Shown: positions 1-5,391, counted from the first letter of the stretch. The stretch: 6,276 nucleotides of DNA from Clostridia bacterium (GCA_028709105.1 JAQVYD010000074.1:1-6276), one strand, 5' to 3'. Made by a program: numbers and translations. Notes: generated by a model not told the origin, from the letters alone.

Positions 1-246
1 GATAGTATGATTAATGTTGGGATTTTGGATGGCGATATGGTCATTGTCAAAAAGCAAAATACAGCCCAAGACGGGGAAATCGTTGTCGCTCTTATTGATG
101 ATGAAGCAACAGTTAAGAAATTTTTTAAGGGTCATAATTATATTCGGCTGCAGCCGGAAAACGATTATTATGCTCCCATAATTATTAGAAGTAATCAGGA
201 GTTACGGATCTTAGGTAAGGTTATCGGTCTTGTTCGTAGGATGTAA
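1..246 (+). CDS. lexA: LexA repressor, C-terminal peptidase domain (5' end cut by window)
   Basis: This is the C-terminal half of LexA, the SOS-response repressor, which is inactivated by RecA-stimulated self-cleavage in the cytoplasm. The window opens on the codons for Asp-Ser-Met, part of the (G)DSM motif, so the nucleophilic serine is codon 4-6. The general-base lysine is the first Lys of TVKKFFK (codon 115-117), and a LexA-like RLQPEND segment follows. The C-terminus ILGKVIGLVRR is characteristic of LexA rather than phage S24 repressors. About 81 residues are visible; the DNA-binding winged helix and cleavage site lie outside the window. The reading frame is open to base 1, so the ATG at position 7 is internal and not the start. 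The stop TAA is at 244-246, inside the end of ddl on the other strand. No rho-independent terminator is evident just downstream on the + strand. Confidence 0.95.
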   Translation, partial: DSMINVGILDGDMVIVKKQNTAQDGEIVVALIDDEATVKKFFKGHNYIRLQPENDYYAPIIIRSNQELRILGKVIGLVRRM

Positions 247-1330
247 AAGTCGTTACATTTTTGCTCTTTTCCGCAAAGTGTTCTAAAGCCAGTTTTACCA
301 GTTTAGAGGTAAGATACTCTAGAGAAATACCGGAATGCTCCCACAGTTTCGGATACATACTTATCGCTGTAAATCCAGGCAGGGTGTTGATTTCATTAAC
401 TAAAATTTCTTGTGTATCTTTAGTGATAAAGAAGTCTACTCTAGAAAGACCAGAACAATCGATTGCCTTAAAGGCTTTAATCGCAAGATCTTGCATTTTT
501 TGCATCGGTCCTTCTTCTAAGCGAGCTGGAACGTAAAGAGTAGAGTTATCATTAATATACTTAGCTTGATAATCATAAAATTCGTTACCGGGAACAATTT
601 CGCCCGGTAAGGAGACAATAGGTTCATCATTACCGAGGACACTAATTTCAAATTCTCGTGCCTCTACCCCCTTCTCGATAATTACTTTGCGATCATAATG
701 TACTGCGGTAAGAAGTGCGGATTTAAGTTGTTCTTGTGTCGAGGCTTTAGAAATTCCGACACTGGAACCCAAATTTACCGGTTTAATAAAACAGGGATAG
801 CCAAGGTCTGCTTCTATTTTTTGTAGAACAGTCTGGAGATCCTTTTCTATTTCTTTACGTAAAAAAGGAAGAAAAGGTACCTGGGGTAACTCCGCTTGAG
901 CAAAAAGATTCTTCATAATCACTTTATCCATCCCTGCAGATGAAGCCAAGACACCGGCGCCAATATAGGGTACTTGCGCTAGTTCAAACAACCCCTGAAT
1001 TGTGCCATCTTCGCCAAAAGTACCGTGCAGAACTGGGAAAAAAACCTGTGCTTTAGCCAGTGGTTTTAAGTCAGGTAAAGAATAAATCGTACCATTAGTT
1101 GCCGGAATCGGCAAAATAGTTATTTTATGTTCATTAAATTTTTCGGGAGTAAAAACAGGTATCTCGGAAAGAGGAATAGGTCCATACCATTGACCATCTT
1201 TAGCTATTCCTATCGGAAAAACGTCATAGTTTTGTTTTAGCCCTTGGGCGACTGTATAAGCTGAGTTCCTGGAAACTTCATGTTCTCCTGAACGTCCGCC
1301 AAAAATCAAGGCGACTTTAAGCTTGGACAT
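221..1330 (-). CDS. ddl: D-alanine--D-alanine ligase
   Basis: This cytoplasmic ATP-grasp enzyme joins two D-alanines to make the dipeptide at the end of the peptidoglycan stem. It has 369 residues, the usual size for the longer DdlA-type ligases. The visible motifs in order are GGRSGEHEVS (11-20) at the N-terminal substrate site, HGTFGEDGTIQG (102-113), KPVNLGSSVGISK (183-195) in the ATP-grasp loop, and NEINTLPGFT (312-321) with metal- and substrate-binding residues. The omega-loop has QAKY (255-258), the Lys-Tyr pair expected for D-Ala specificity and unlike the D-lactate ligases of vancomycin resistance. The start ATG at 1328-1330 has GGGAGGT four bases upstream. The last ~17 residues look like a non-conserved tail that runs into antisense lexA. 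The gene lies 67 bp downstream of the YnbB-family gene on the same strand, so it may be co-transcribed with it. Confidence 0.97.
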   Translation of the reverse strand: MSKLKVALIFGGRSGEHEVSRNSAYTVAQGLKQNYDVFPIGIAKDGQWYGPIPLSEIPVFTPEKFNEHKITILPIPATNGTIYSLPDLKPLAKAQVFFPVLHGTFGEDGTIQGLFELAQVPYIGAGVLASSAGMDKVIMKNLFAQAELPQVPFLPFLRKEIEKDLQTVLQKIEADLGYPCFIKPVNLGSSVGISKASTQEQLKSALLTAVHYDRKVIIEKGVEAREFEISVLGNDEPIVSLPGEIVPGNEFYDYQAKYINDNSTLYVPARLEEGPMQKMQDLAIKAFKAIDCSGLSRVDFFITKDTQEILVNEINTLPGFTAISMYPKLWEHSGISLEYLTSKLVKLALEHFAEKSKNVTTFTSYEQDR

Positions 1331-1333
1331 TCA

Positions 1334-1340
1334 ACCTCCC
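1334..1340 (-). promoter_or_regulatory. Ribosome binding site of ddl
   Basis: On the minus strand GGGAGGT ends a few bases before the ATG of ddl (1330). It confirms that start, which also places GGRSGEHEVS at the usual distance from the N-terminus. Confidence 0.8.
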
Positions 1341-1397
1341 ACCTTTCTTCTTTTGTCAGATTGCTTTTATCATATTGATATTAATCTATTTTTTGTT

Positions 1398-2678
1398 TTA
1401 TACTGATTTTGTTTTGTTCATTTCTTCTGCTGCCAGCATGATACCTGTTTTGATATGGGCAAGGGATAAGCCTCCCTGCAGATAAATATTATAAGGAGGT
1501 CTGATGGGACCATCAGCACTTAGTTCTATAGAAGAACCTTGAATAAAAGTTCCGCCGGCCATAATGACTTCATCAGTATAACCGGGTAATAAAGCTGGTT
1601 CAGGTTTTACGTAAGCATCTAAAGGACAAGCCTTTTGCAACCCATGACAAAAAGAAAGCATTAATTCCCGACTTCCCAATCTGATCGCCTGAATGATATC
1701 TGTGCGTTGTTCATCAAACTGAGGAAGTACCGAGAAGCCTAAAAGTTGGAAAAACTTAGCGGCAAGAACTGCCCCTTTTAAGGCTTCTCCGACAATTAAC
1801 GGAGCCATAAATAATCCTTGATAAGCAGGTCGATTAAAATTCAAACTTGAACCTACTTCCAGATCAATACCTGGCGCAGTTAAACGTAATGCTGCTTTAT
1901 TAATTAAGTTCTCTTTACCGGCAAGGTATCCTCCTGTTAAAGCTAAACCGCCTCCGGGGTTTTTAATCAAAGAACCGGCGATTAAATCGGCACCCACTTC
2001 CAAAGGTTCTTGATTTTCTACAAATTCACCATAACAATTATCAACCATACAAATAATTTCCGGAAAATTATCTTTAATAATTTTAATAGCCTGCGCTAAT
2101 TTTTCAATACTAAAGGAAGGTCTCCATTCATATCCTTTGGAACGCTGAAAAATGACTATTTTCGTTTGGGGAGAAATGCTCGTACCAAGCTGTTCTAAAT
2201 TAATTTCTTTTTCTTTGGTTAAAGGAATTTCCCGATAGTTTATGCCCATTTGCCTTAGGGAACCATCTTCCCCGTGTATCCCGATAACTTTAAGTAAAGT
2301 ATCATAAGGTCTACCTGTGGCTGAAAGAAGCTCCTCTCCTCTCTGCAAGTTTCCCATTAATCCTAAAGCAAGGGCATGAGTCCCAGAAACAATCTGTGCA
2401 CGAACTAAGGCTTTTTCTGCCTTAAAAACCGTAGCATAGACTTTTTCTAGTTTGTCCCGCCCTTCATCACCATAACCATAACCGGTTGAACCATTCAAAT
2501 GAAAATCTGTAATTCTGTGTTGTTGAAAAGCTCGCAAGATTTTTAATTGATTATTTTCTACAAGCTCTGCGATTTCTTGAAAAATTGGCAGACAGCTTGT
2601 ACTAGCTTCTTGCATTAATTTAATGAACTTAGGCTTGATTTGAAATTCATTATGTAAACAGTCATAATATGTGTTAAT
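1398..2678 (-). CDS. PLP-dependent YnbB / methionine gamma-lyase family protein ('aluminium resistance protein')
   Basis: This is a fold-type I pyridoxal-phosphate enzyme of the family named Met_gamma_lyase or aluminium resistance protein (B. subtilis YnbB). The true substrate of the family is not settled as far as I know. Residue numbers here count from a TTG at 2696: the conserved N-terminal STGYGYGDEGRD (70-81), the VDNCYGEF aspartate (219) expected to contact the PLP nitrogen, and the likely Schiff-base lysine 245 in GSLIKNPGGG. The C-terminus carries GGTFIQGSSIELSADGP (381-397), a family hallmark. The TTG is a poor start because it lies upstream of the only good SD (GGGAGG, 2687-2692) and beside a TATAAT box. 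I place the start at the in-frame ATT (2678-2676), eight bases after the SD; ATA (2681) is an alternative, and the first in-frame ATG (2612) has no SD. In Firmicutes this gene often sits near lexA, as here. Confidence 0.88.
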   Translation of the reverse strand: MNTYYDCLHNEFQIKPKFIKLMQEASTSCLPIFQEIAELVENNQLKILRAFQQHRITDFHLNGSTGYGYGDEGRDKLEKVYATVFKAEKALVRAQIVSGTHALALGLMGNLQRGEELLSATGRPYDTLLKVIGIHGEDGSLRQMGINYREIPLTKEKEINLEQLGTSISPQTKIVIFQRSKGYEWRPSFSIEKLAQAIKIIKDNFPEIICMVDNCYGEFVENQEPLEVGADLIAGSLIKNPGGGLALTGGYLAGKENLINKAALRLTAPGIDLEVGSSLNFNRPAYQGLFMAPLIVGEALKGAVLAAKFFQLLGFSVLPQFDEQRTDIIQAIRLGSRELMLSFCHGLQKACPLDAYVKPEPALLPGYTDEVIMAGGTFIQGSSIELSADGPIRPPYNIYLQGGLSLAHIKTGIMLAAEEMNKTKSV

Positions 2679-2686
2679 TATTCTCG

Positions 2687-2692
2687 CCTCCC
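2687..2692 (-). promoter_or_regulatory. Ribosome binding site that challenges the TTG start of the YnbB-family gene
   Basis: On the minus strand GGGAGG is the only strong SD near this gene. It lies 3' of the TTG (2696-2694), so it cannot serve that codon. Five bases downstream in frame is ATA (2681) and eight bases downstream is ATT (2678). No in-frame ATG, GTG or TTG lies within normal SD distance. Confidence 0.6.
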
Positions 2693-2697
2693 TCAAA

Positions 2698-2706
2698 ATT
2701 ATAGCA
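2698..2706 (-). promoter_or_regulatory. Extended -10 promoter of the YnbB-family gene
   Basis: Reading the minus strand, 2706-2698 is TGCTATAAT: a perfect TATAAT preceded by the TGn of an extended -10 element. The hexamer 17 bases upstream (TTTCTT) is a weak -35, which extended -10 promoters tolerate. The predicted transcription start is near 2691, at the SD itself, giving a very short leader. The promoter sits just after the terminator of the upstream zinc-ribbon gene, so the YnbB-family gene probably begins its own transcript. Confidence 0.6.
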
Positions 2707-2720
2707 CAATGCTTTTTAAA

Positions 2721-2745
2721 AAGAAATGAGCCTCACAGGCTCATT
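2721..2745 (-). terminator. Rho-independent terminator of the zinc-ribbon gene
   Basis: A 9-bp perfect inverted repeat (2725-2733 with 2737-2745, arms AATGAGCCT / AGGCTCATT) encloses a 3-base loop. On the minus strand it is followed by T, C and five T residues. The stop codon of the zinc-ribbon gene (2746-2744) overlaps the outer edge of the stem, so the gene ends directly in its terminator. Confidence 0.8.
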
Positions 2746-2899
2746 ATTCTTTACTTTCTCCAGATTCCCGAAATGTTCCTAAGAGAGATCCGCAAGAAGA
2801 ACACATGACAAAATGTTCTTGTGGTTCTGCCTCTCTTGTGGAGTGATCCATAATTTGATAAAAACGATGCTGACATTTAGGACAAGCTCTTAGGTTCAT
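2744..2899 (-). CDS. Small zinc-ribbon protein (51 aa), function unknown
   Basis: This is a 51-residue protein starting MNLRACPKCQ. Two knuckles, CPKC (Cys6, Cys9) and CSSC (Cys33, Cys36), separated by 23 residues, form a four-cysteine zinc-ribbon pattern like those of small rubredoxin-like or FmdB-type regulatory proteins. There is no signal peptide or membrane segment, so it should be cytoplasmic. The start ATG (2899-2897) is preceded by an ideal AGGAGGT eight bases upstream, and the TAA stop runs straight into a terminator. Together these support a real single-gene transcript. It is divergent from the small glycine-rich gene at 3067. I do not recognise a named family; a nucleic-acid-binding or redox role is possible but not shown. 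Confidence 0.82.
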   Translation of the reverse strand: MNLRACPKCQHRFYQIMDHSTREAEPQEHFVMCSSCGSLLGTFRESGESKE

Positions 2900-2905
2900 T
2901 AGTAT

Positions 2906-2912
2906 TACCTCC
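2906..2912 (-). promoter_or_regulatory. Ribosome binding site of the zinc-ribbon gene
   Basis: The minus strand carries AGGAGGT, a full match to the anti-SD core, with AATACTA between it and the ATG at 2899. This is the main evidence that the short reading frame is translated. Confidence 0.85.
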
Positions 2913-2947
2913 TGTAATAAATTACTAAAGCTTTTGCCATCTTCATT

Positions 2948-2986
2948 ATTTTATCCGTGAAATGTCCTTTCCAATCAAAAATATGC
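2948..2986 (-). promoter_or_regulatory. Possible promoter(s) of the zinc-ribbon gene
   Basis: Two overlapping weak candidates are visible on the minus strand. One is sigma-A-like: TTGATT (2978-2973) and TAAAAT (2953-2948) with a long 19-base spacer. The other begins with GCATATT (2986-2980), a perfect match to the -35 of sporulation sigma-E, but the element 15 bases on, CATTTCAC, fits the sigma-E -10 only in its CAT. Neither is convincing alone. Confidence 0.3.
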
Positions 2987-3021
2987 AGAATTTTAATTTG
3001 TAATTTTACCAAGGCATATTT
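2979..3021. repeat. 8-bp inverted repeat in the divergent intergenic region
   Basis: AAATATGC (2979-2986) and GCATATTT (3014-3021) are perfect reverse complements separated by 27 bases. They lie between the divergent zinc-ribbon and glycine-rich small genes. Each copy reads GCATATT towards its own gene, so they may be matching -35 boxes or a binding site. In AT-rich DNA such a pair may also arise by chance. Confidence 0.4.
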
Positions 3022-3043
3022 AAAAAACTAGTAAGAAATACTA
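3014..3043 (+). promoter_or_regulatory. Possible sporulation-type promoter of the small glycine-rich gene
   Basis: GCATA (3014-3018) fits the sigma-G -35 (GMATR). After 18 bases, AATACTA (3037-3043) fits the sigma-G -10 (CATnnTA) except for the first base. The same -35 region, GCATATT, also fits sigma-E, with GAAATACT 14 bases on as a poorer -10. The predicted start of transcription is near 3050, very close to the SD at 3052. The match comes from B. subtilis consensus sequences and remains a hypothesis. Confidence 0.35.
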
Positions 3044-3051
3044 TTTACTGC

Positions 3052-3057
3052 GGAGGT
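3052..3057 (+). promoter_or_regulatory. Ribosome binding site of the small glycine-rich gene
   Basis: GGAGGT lies nine bases before the ATG at 3067. It is a strong SD at normal spacing and supports translation of this 54-codon frame. Confidence 0.8.
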
Positions 3058-3066
3058 GAATATTTC

Positions 3067-3231
3067 ATGAAAAAAAATACTACGAGCTTGTTTGTCACTG
3101 GATTAGGTGCTGTTGTAACAGGTATTGGTTCTTTAATACGCGGACCAATAGGTGCGGGAGTGAAAGGTTTTGGGCTTGCCCATATTTTCCTAGGGACATT
3201 AGATAGGTTTAGACCTTCTAAACGTCGCTAA
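3067..3231 (+). CDS. Small glycine-rich hydrophobic protein (54 aa), function unknown
   Basis: This is a 54-residue protein. It has a short polar basic start (MKKNTTS), a long hydrophobic glycine-rich middle (about residues 8-45, with ten glycines and patterns such as GLGAVVTGIG and GPIGAGVKGFG), and a basic end (RFRPSKRR). The shape suggests one or two membrane-inserted or membrane-associated helices with positive ends. There is no clear signal-peptidase site. It is the only complete + strand gene in the window, is flanked by minus-strand genes, and has its own SD and terminator, so it looks like a monocistronic unit. The upstream region resembles a forespore or mother-cell promoter, which would suit a small spore membrane protein near spore genes, but that is inference. 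A holin-like or bacteriocin-like peptide is an alternative with no direct support. I do not recognise the family. Confidence 0.78.
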   Translation: MKKNTTSLFVTGLGAVVTGIGSLIRGPIGAGVKGFGLAHIFLGTLDRFRPSKRR

Positions 3232-3260
3232 ACACCCCCCGCTTATTCCTTATCAAGGGA

Positions 3261-3300
3261 AATAACACCATGGCAATTAACTGTGGTGTTATTTTATAAT
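3261..3300 (+). terminator. Rho-independent terminator, possibly bidirectional
   Basis: The perfect 10-bp arms AATAACACCA (3261-3270) and TGGTGTTATT (3284-3293) enclose a 13-base loop. On the + strand they are followed by TTATAATTCTT, ending the small glycine-rich gene. On the minus strand the stem is followed by only a short T run, so it may also stop rluB transcripts, which arrive from 3323. It sits between the two convergent genes, as expected for a shared terminator. Confidence 0.75.
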
Positions 3301-3322
3301 TCTTCTCATATTTTTAAAAAGA

Positions 3323-4060
3323 TCATTCTAAAGCACAGGCTTTTTTTAATGCTTGTATTTCTTTTTGCTTTAATTCCCGATACTGCCCGGTTTGCAGATT
3401 ACCTAAAGCCAGTGGACCTAATTTTATACGCTTTAAAGAGATAATTGAATGTCCTATTTTTTCGCACATTCTCCGTACTTGCCTGTTGCGCCCTTCCTTA
3501 ATGGTTATTTCTAATAAAGTTTCTGCTAGGCCACGTTGTCGAATCTTCACTAAGGCTGGTTGAGTCAGTCCATCTTCCAGTTCTACCCCTTTTTGCAATC
3601 TCTCTACAGCCTGTTCTTTCACTTGCCCTTGTACTTTGGCCAGATAGGTTTTGGCAATTTCAAAGCGAGGATGAGTAAGGCGATAAGCTAGTTCACCGTC
3701 ATTGGTCAAAAGTAAAAGCCCCTCTGACTGATAATCCAGCCTGCCTACCGGATAAACACGTTCTGCGACTCCTTTTAATAAGTCGGTCACTTTTGCTCTT
3801 CCTTGAGGGTCATCTAATGTTGTGACTACCCCACCTGGTTTATTTAAAAGAAAATAAACCTTTCTTTTTTCCGGTTCTACTTTTTTACCCTGTACTTCAA
3901 CCCGATCTTTGCCCGGCTCTATTTGAAAACCCATTTCTGAAACAATCTGTTCGTTGACCTTTACTAGCCCTTGTCTGATCATTTCTTCGGCCTTACGCCG
4001 TGAAGCTATACCACAACGAGCCAGATATTTTTGTAGTCTTTCCAGCTTCCCCACCACCAT
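3323..4060 (-). CDS. rluB: 23S rRNA pseudouridine synthase RluB
   Basis: This enzyme isomerises a uridine of 23S rRNA to pseudouridine in the cytoplasm (position 2605 in E. coli RluB). It has 245 residues, normal for the RluB/RsuA family. The N-terminal S4 RNA-binding domain (about 7-55) contains ERLQKYLARCGIASRRKAEE. The catalytic domain starts at VYFLLNKPGGVVTT (68-81), has the catalytic Asp109 in GRLDYQSEGLLLLTNDG (106-122), and ends with EGRNRQVRRMCE (189-200). It is the third gene of spmA-spmB-rluB, the same order as in B. subtilis, 63 bp after spmB. The start is uncertain. ATG 4060 has no good SD and an in-frame TGA lies just upstream. Homologues usually begin at the residue matching Leu6, here CTG (4045), which follows a G-rich GGTGGGGAAG. 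Confidence 0.95.
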   Translation of the reverse strand: MVVGKLERLQKYLARCGIASRRKAEEMIRQGLVKVNEQIVSEMGFQIEPGKDRVEVQGKKVEPEKRKVYFLLNKPGGVVTTLDDPQGRAKVTDLLKGVAERVYPVGRLDYQSEGLLLLTNDGELAYRLTHPRFEIAKTYLAKVQGQVKEQAVERLQKGVELEDGLTQPALVKIRQRGLAETLLEITIKEGRNRQVRRMCEKIGHSIISLKRIKLGPLALGNLQTGQYRELKQKEIQALKKACALE

Positions 4061-4123
4061 TTTTTGAGCTGCTCTTCATAATGCTTTTACCTGATGATCT
4101 TAATTAAATCTTTCGGCAAGGGT

Positions 4124-4654
4124 TCAAAAAACCCTGCTCACAATATAAATTGAAGCAAGAAAGGAAATTACATCAGCCCAAAGGCCTACGCCTAGTGAAT
4201 AACGATATTTTCTTATCCCTACCGAACCAAAATATACAGCAAGGATAAAAAAAGTAGTATCTGTGCTTCCTTGCATCGTGGAAGCTAAGCGCCCTAAATA
4301 AGAATCCGGCCCATGTGTATTAATTAATTCGGTGGTAATACCTAAAGCTGCCCCGCCGGATAGAGGCCGCATAATCGCCAAAGGCAAGATATCGGGTGGA
4401 ATATGCAAAAGATTAAAGAAACAACCACAATGTTTTTCTAGAAGGCTAATCACTCCGGCATGTCTAAAAATGCTTACTGCCATCATCATCGCTATTAAGA
4501 AAGGGATAATTTTTACCGCTAGCCCAAATCCTTCTTCCGCCCCTTTGACAAAACATTCATATACTTTAACGCCTCGTAAACTCGCATAAAGCAGAATAAA
4601 AAAGATAATTCCGGGGATTGCCCATCTGGATAACTCATAAATTATTGCTTCCAT
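4124..4654 (-). CDS. spmB: Spore maturation protein B
   Basis: SpmB is a membrane protein needed, with SpmA, for full dehydration of the spore core and hence heat resistance in B. subtilis and Clostridium. It has 176 residues, typical for the family, and belongs to the nucleoside-recognition (Gate) domain membrane proteins. Hydrophobic segments lie at about 13-27, 46-64, 88-107, 132-145 and 155-172. The conserved motifs are KGAEEGFGLAVKIIPFLIAM (37-56), RPLSGGAALG (96-105) and STMQGSTDTTFF (125-136). The start ATG (4654) is four bases after GGGGGAGG, a strong SD. Only 14 bp separate it from the spmA stop, so the two are surely co-transcribed. The transported or sensed molecule is not known from sequence. 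Confidence 0.96.
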   Translation of the reverse strand: MEAIIYELSRWAIPGIIFFILLYASLRGVKVYECFVKGAEEGFGLAVKIIPFLIAMMMAVSIFRHAGVISLLEKHCGCFFNLLHIPPDILPLAIMRPLSGGAALGITTELINTHGPDSYLGRLASTMQGSTDTTFFILAVYFGSVGIRKYRYSLGVGLWADVISFLASIYIVSRVF

Positions 4655-4668
4655 GTAGCCTCCCCCTT

Positions 4669-5247
4669 TTATCTATGTAAACGGCGCATGATTCCATCTG
4701 TGATTAAAGCTGCTGTAAAACCTATCGTTGTTGCAAAGAGGGTCGTACCAATAACCTCCGTAGGATTAGCTGAACCTGCCGCAAGCCGTATCCCAATAAT
4801 TGTTGCCGGTAAAAGTGTAATATTGGAGGTATTCATCGCTAGAAAAGTACACATGGCTTCACTGGCTTCATCTTTGTTTTTATTTATTTTTTGCAGTTCC
4901 TGCATCGCTTTTAAACCAAAAGGAGTTGCCGCATTTCCCAGTCCCAATAGATTAGCACTAAAGTTCATTAAGATAGAACCTAGTGCCGGATGATTGGGCG
5001 GAAGTGAGGGGAAAAGCAGCTTTGTAAAGGGTCGCAGGATTCTCGCCAAGGTTTTGATCAGTCCCGCCTCTTCCGCTACCTTCATTAATCCCAGCCAAAG
5101 ACTCATCATGCCCATCAATTCTATCGAATATTTTACAGCTGCCTGAGCAGCCTGAAATGCTGATTCGGTAATAACTTCCGGTTGACCCCGTATCCCTGCC
5201 AAAACAATCCCCGCGATAATCATTATTAACCAAATCAGATTAATCAT
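4669..5247 (-). CDS. spmA: Spore maturation protein A
   Basis: SpmA is the partner of SpmB in spore core dehydration. It is an integral membrane protein of 192 residues, the usual length. Hydrophobic segments are visible at about 3-19, 42-57, 143-158 and 163-183. Conserved family motifs include MNFSANLLGLGNAATPFGLK (94-113) and FLAMNTSNITLLPATIIGIR (135-154). The start ATG at 5247-5245 has only a modest GGGAAG a few bases upstream. A transcription terminator at 5341-5368 separates it from gerW, so spmA should have its own promoter in the 5248-5340 gap; I could not identify it with confidence. In B. subtilis dacB precedes spmA, but here the upstream neighbour is gerW. Confidence 0.96.
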   Translation of the reverse strand: MINLIWLIMIIAGIVLAGIRGQPEVITESAFQAAQAAVKYSIELMGMMSLWLGLMKVAEEAGLIKTLARILRPFTKLLFPSLPPNHPALGSILMNFSANLLGLGNAATPFGLKAMQELQKINKNKDEASEAMCTFLAMNTSNITLLPATIIGIRLAAGSANPTEVIGTTLFATTIGFTAALITDGIMRRLHR

Positions 5248-5340
5248 AATCTTCCCGGCCTTTATCCCTACTCTCTTTTCCTTTTGTAAACTTATGAAAC
5301 CGTTACAGCATTTAGAACATTTTTTCGGTCACAGTCATTA

Positions 5341-5368
5341 TAAAAAAGAGAAGGTGTAAACACCTTCT
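5341..5368 (-). terminator. Rho-independent terminator after gerW
   Basis: AGAAGGTG (5349-5356) and CACCTTCT (5361-5368) form a perfect 8-bp stem with a 4-base loop. On the minus strand the stem is followed by C and six T residues. It lies 23 bases after the gerW stop and so ends the DUF2953-gerW transcript before spmA. Confidence 0.88.
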
Positions 5369-5391
5369 GAGGTTATGCGCCTTCTTCATCC

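Noticed and set aside
261..536. Open frame of 91 codons on the + strand
   Set aside because: It lies wholly inside ddl on the opposite strand, has no SD and shows no recognisable protein features.
221..1330. Could the Ddl-type ligase be a VanA-like D-alanine--D-lactate ligase?
   Set aside because: The omega-loop has the Lys-Tyr pair (QAKY) of D-Ala-D-Ala ligases, and no vanH, vanX or vanRS-like genes lie nearby.
1331..1397. Separate ddl promoter (TATGAT on the minus strand near the middle of the gap)
   Set aside because: No acceptable -35 is found 16-18 bases upstream, so I cannot separate it from AT-rich background.
2797..2820. Inverted repeat AAGAACA / TGTTCTT within the zinc-ribbon gene
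   Set aside because: The 7-bp arms with a 10-base loop fall in coding sequence and are explained by the codons there; no T-tract or known operator pattern fits.
4332..4589. Open frame on the + strand inside spmB
   Set aside because: Antisense shadow of a well-conserved membrane protein gene, with no SD or family motif.
4688..5233. Open frames on both strands inside spmA (4688-4993 + and 4958-5233 -)
   Set aside because: Both are alternative-frame shadows of spmA, whose own frame carries clear family motifs.
5315..5326. GAACATTTTTTC, resembling a Gram-positive SOS box (GAAC-N4-GTTC) upstream of spmA
   Set aside because: One half-site base is wrong, the context is AT-rich, and there is no reason for LexA control of spmA.
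5337..5342. TATAAT on the minus strand as a -10 for spmA
   Set aside because: It abuts the T-run of the gerW terminator, and the expected -35 position reads AGGTGT inside the stem, so chance in AT-rich sequence is as likely.
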